Of a DNA stretch of 64,000 bases, positions 62,203-64,000 are shown piece after piece (position 1 is the first letter of the stretch; each line of letters begins with the position of its first letter). Under the pieces are notes generated by a model. That model ran no database searches, was not told the origin of the DNA, and saw only the letters and a program-made list of their open reading frames with translations. The position numbers and the translations under genes were made by a program. Origin of the DNA: an uncultured Pseudomonadales bacterium (lineage in GTDB: Bacteria > Pseudomonadota > Gammaproteobacteria > Pseudomonadales > Azotimanducaceae); contig CALKBV010000013.1 of NCBI GenBank assembly GCA_937775265.1, forward strand, positions 35,637 to 99,636, in the 5' to 3' direction.

Positions 62203-63384
62203 ATGGATAACCTCATACTTTACGCACTGATCGTCGGGGCTATTGGTATAGGTTGGTTGCTTGGGAGACGCGACCGCGCCAAAACGTCGGAAATAGTCGG
62301 CCCGAATTACTACCAGGGCCTGAACTACCTGCTCAACGAAGAGCCGGATAGGGCGGTAACCACCTTCATTGAAAACCTCGAGGTTAATAACGACACGCTG
62401 GAAACCCATCTCGCGTTGGGCGGGTTACTCAGGCGAAGAGGGGAACTGGACAAAGCTGTCGTCGTCCACGAAAACATATTGGCCAATGCCAAATTATCTA
62501 AGGAGGATATGCAGGGTGTTCAGCTAGAACTCGCGCGGGATTACCTGTTGGCAGGACTGCTGGACCGAGCCGAGGAACTTTGTGTTCAACTCAGCCAGGA
62601 GCCGGAAACCGGCAAACCGGATTCCATCAGGCGAGAGAGCCTGAAAATTACCCTGGAGATCTATGAGCGTGAGAAGGAATGGTCGCAGGCTATAGAAGTC
62701 GCCAAGTTGCTGGCCGTTGGTGGCGCCGTGGATCACTATGAGAAGGCGATATCCCACTACTACTGCGAATTAGCAGAAGAATTGCTAACCAGTAATAAAC
62801 TTTCATCTGCGCGTGAGTCAGTTAGGGAAGCCATCGGTCACGATGTTAATAACCCCAGGACATCTCTAGTTCGTGGCAGGATTGATGTTGAAGAAGGGCA
62901 TTATGACCACGCTATTGCCGCGCTGACCCGAATTCGTGACCAGGATCCGGTTTATGTGCCAGAGTCACTAGAAACCCTCGAGGACGCCTATCGGTTGGAC
63001 CAACGGCCACAGGAAGAACTGCGCCAGTACCTGACATCCTGCCTGGACCTCACGCCATCAATTTCAATCGTGCTGATGTTGGCAAAGAGCATCCGTGACG
63101 AACTGGGTGACGAAGCTGTTGCCAAGTTCATCGCCAGCCACCTGAAAAAGAATCCAACTATTCGCGGCCTGACCCAATTGATTGACCTGCACATTGATAA
63201 CACCCAGGGAGTCGCAAAAGAAAACCTGGCTATCCTCAGGAGCTTCGCCGAAGCCCTGGTCGCAGACAAACCCGCCTATCGTTGCAATGGTTGTGGCTTT
63301 GAAGGCAAACGAATGCGCTGGCACTGTCCGGTATGCAAAGACTGGGCAACCATAGAACCGATCTTCGGGCTCGAAGGCGAGTAG
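62203..63384 (+). CDS. lapB: LapB (YciM) lipopolysaccharide assembly protein
   Basis: 393 residues: an N-terminal membrane helix ending LLGRRDR, about nine TPR repeats (from YYQGLNYLLNEEPDRAVTTF), and a C-terminal rubredoxin-type metal knuckle, CNGCGFEGKRMRWHCPVCKDW, close to four Cys. It guides FtsH to degrade LpxC and links LPS synthesis to transport. E. coli LapB is 389 residues. Confidence 0.95.
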   Translation: MDNLILYALIVGAIGIGWLLGRRDRAKTSEIVGPNYYQGLNYLLNEEPDRAVTTFIENLEVNNDTLETHLALGGLLRRRGELDKAVVVHENILANAKLSKEDMQGVQLELARDYLLAGLLDRAEELCVQLSQEPETGKPDSIRRESLKITLEIYEREKEWSQAIEVAKLLAVGGAVDHYEKAISHYYCELAEELLTSNKLSSARESVREAIGHDVNNPRTSLVRGRIDVEEGHYDHAIAALTRIRDQDPVYVPESLETLEDAYRLDQRPQEELRQYLTSCLDLTPSISIVLMLAKSIRDELGDEAVAKFIASHLKKNPTIRGLTQLIDLHIDNTQGVAKENLAILRSFAEALVADKPAYRCNGCGFEGKRMRWHCPVCKDWATIEPIFGLEGE

Positions 63385-63451
63385 TTCAGGTTCCCGTCAT
63401 CGTGATTCACGGCGATGCTGTGGATCCTCCACCTGTCGACTCAACCAAGTG

Positions 63452-63528
63452 CCATCTCTACCAGACGTCATCTCAACCAAATGGCATCTCTACCAAACGT
63501 CATCTCGACCGAAGTGGAGAGATCTCTT
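63452..63528. repeat. Tandem 16-17 bp repeat with a terminal palindrome
   Basis: Four units of the form CATCTC-N-ACC-R-R-A-Y-G follow each other at 63453-63516, and AGAGATCTCT (63519-63528) can pair with the CTC-containing units. It lies in the 267-base gap between lapB and the ComEA-like gene. This looks like a REP-type extragenic element. No spacers, so not CRISPR. Confidence 0.65.
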
Positions 63529-63651
63529 CTCTGCCAATCGCTGGGTAGTCCCACCTACACCGACAGTAGAAATAACCTACTTCCCCATGCTCCGAGTGTT
63601 GTTACTTTCACCCTGCATTCAAAGCAACCCAACACAAACAGGAGAATTACA

Positions 63652-63954
63652 ATGAGTCCTAAAAACATAACAGCTGCAATTTTCGCAGTCTTTGTTCTCT
63701 GTCTCAGCAGCGTCGCGCAGGCGAATGACCTTTCGGGTCAGCTAAGTGGCGATGTGACGACAGTCAACGTTAATGAGGCCGATGCGGCATCTATTGCCAA
63801 CACGCTGGTTGGAATCGGTATTTCACGAGCCCAGGCGATTGTGGATTATCGTGATCAGTACGGCCGGTTCTACTCAGCCCAAGAGCTTACTTCGGTAAAG
63901 GGCGTTGGCCAGTCAACAGTGGAAAAGAACCTGTCGAGAATTTCCATCGAGTGA
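63652..63954 (+). CDS. ComEA-like helix-hairpin-helix protein, exported
   Basis: A 100-residue protein with a signal peptide (about 1-24, ITAAIFAVFVLCLSSVAQA) and one ComEA-type helix-hairpin-helix pair: VNVNEADAASIANTLVGIGISRAQAIVDYR-like and FYSAQELTSVKGVGQSTVEKN-like. It should bind double-stranded DNA in the periplasm and may take part in DNA uptake. ATG 63652 has AGGAG upstream; an open frame reaching back to 63415 crosses the tandem repeat and is not counted. Confidence 0.88.
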   Translation: MSPKNITAAIFAVFVLCLSSVAQANDLSGQLSGDVTTVNVNEADAASIANTLVGIGISRAQAIVDYRDQYGRFYSAQELTSVKGVGQSTVEKNLSRISIE

Positions 63955-64000
63955 TCTTGCATGGGCGTTGATCTGGTTAATAAAAAGCGGTGCGGAAGCA

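Noticed and set aside
63415..63651. Longer N-terminus for the ComEA-like protein
   Set aside because: It reads through the tandem repeat and puts the signal peptide in the middle; AGGAG before ATG 63652 marks the start.
63961..64000. Start of another gene at the right edge (ATG GGC GTT GAT)
   Set aside because: Only 13 codons are visible and no ribosome site precedes the ATG.

Overview
The window comes from a gammaproteobacterium, most likely a marine member of the Pseudomonadales or old Cellvibrionales. The evidence is gene order. It carries gyrA-pheA-hisC-tyrA-cmk-rpsA-ihfB-lapA-lapB, yciK-ubiG-mtaD, rnfA-B-D-G-E-nth beside metG-mrp-dcd, and trpS-scpA-scpB-rluB, all close to Pseudomonas-type arrangements. 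Base composition looks even throughout. There are no rRNA or tRNA genes, no CRISPR array, no prophage and no full-length insertion sequence. Almost everything is housekeeping, packed into short operons.

Layout. 1-8 kb: a ThDP enzyme cut by the window edge, a PQQ-type sugar dehydrogenase, dinG with a P-loop kinase, and a PepSY/response-regulator/histidine-kinase operon. 8-18 kb: an acyl-CoA dehydrogenase and hydrolase behind a strong promoter with a palindromic operator, then thiolase, glpK, argD, grxD, rubrerythrin, rnt-pyrC and argG (broken by one base). 18.8-26.6 kb: a MITE-like element, nth, an Rnf operon without a separate rnfC, metG, mrp and a 97-bp tandem repeat. 26.6-38 kb: dcd, DUF3108 and DUF2066 proteins, a CDP-alcohol transferase, perM, hda, a stand-alone MurG homologue, an M20 amidohydrolase, a GntR/ABC operon, nnrU and serA. 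38.3-44.6 kb: a nine-gene minus-strand operon from yciB to mnmC. 44.7-50 kb: yciO, trpS, scpAB, rluB and yciK. 50-52 kb: ubiG and an MTA/SAH-deaminase-type hydrolase embedded in short tandem repeats. 52.8-64 kb: gyrA, aromatic and histidine biosynthesis, cmk, rpsA, ihfB, lapAB and a ComEA-like protein.

Two things stand out. First, the Rnf operon has no NADH/FMN-binding RnfC. Its RnfB is fused in frame to what looks like the C-terminal two-cluster ferredoxin domain and tail of RnfC, giving a protein with about five cluster sites. Second, several unrelated gene ends share short repeats that contain the stop codon itself. rnfB, ubiG and the mtaD-like gene end in Gln-Pro-stop encoded by a CAGCCYTGA repeat, which is then iterated (23-bp period outside genes, 18 or 21 bp inside). 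yciK and gyrA end in Ser-Glu-stop encoded by a GARTAAAGTGCC repeat. hisC ends in an Ala-Leu-Ser-Gly-Gly repeat. The same CAGCCYTGA unit also runs into the starts of rnfD and yciK.

All identifications come from reading sequence and recalling families; no search or alignment was run. Repeat coordinates and arm lengths were counted by hand.
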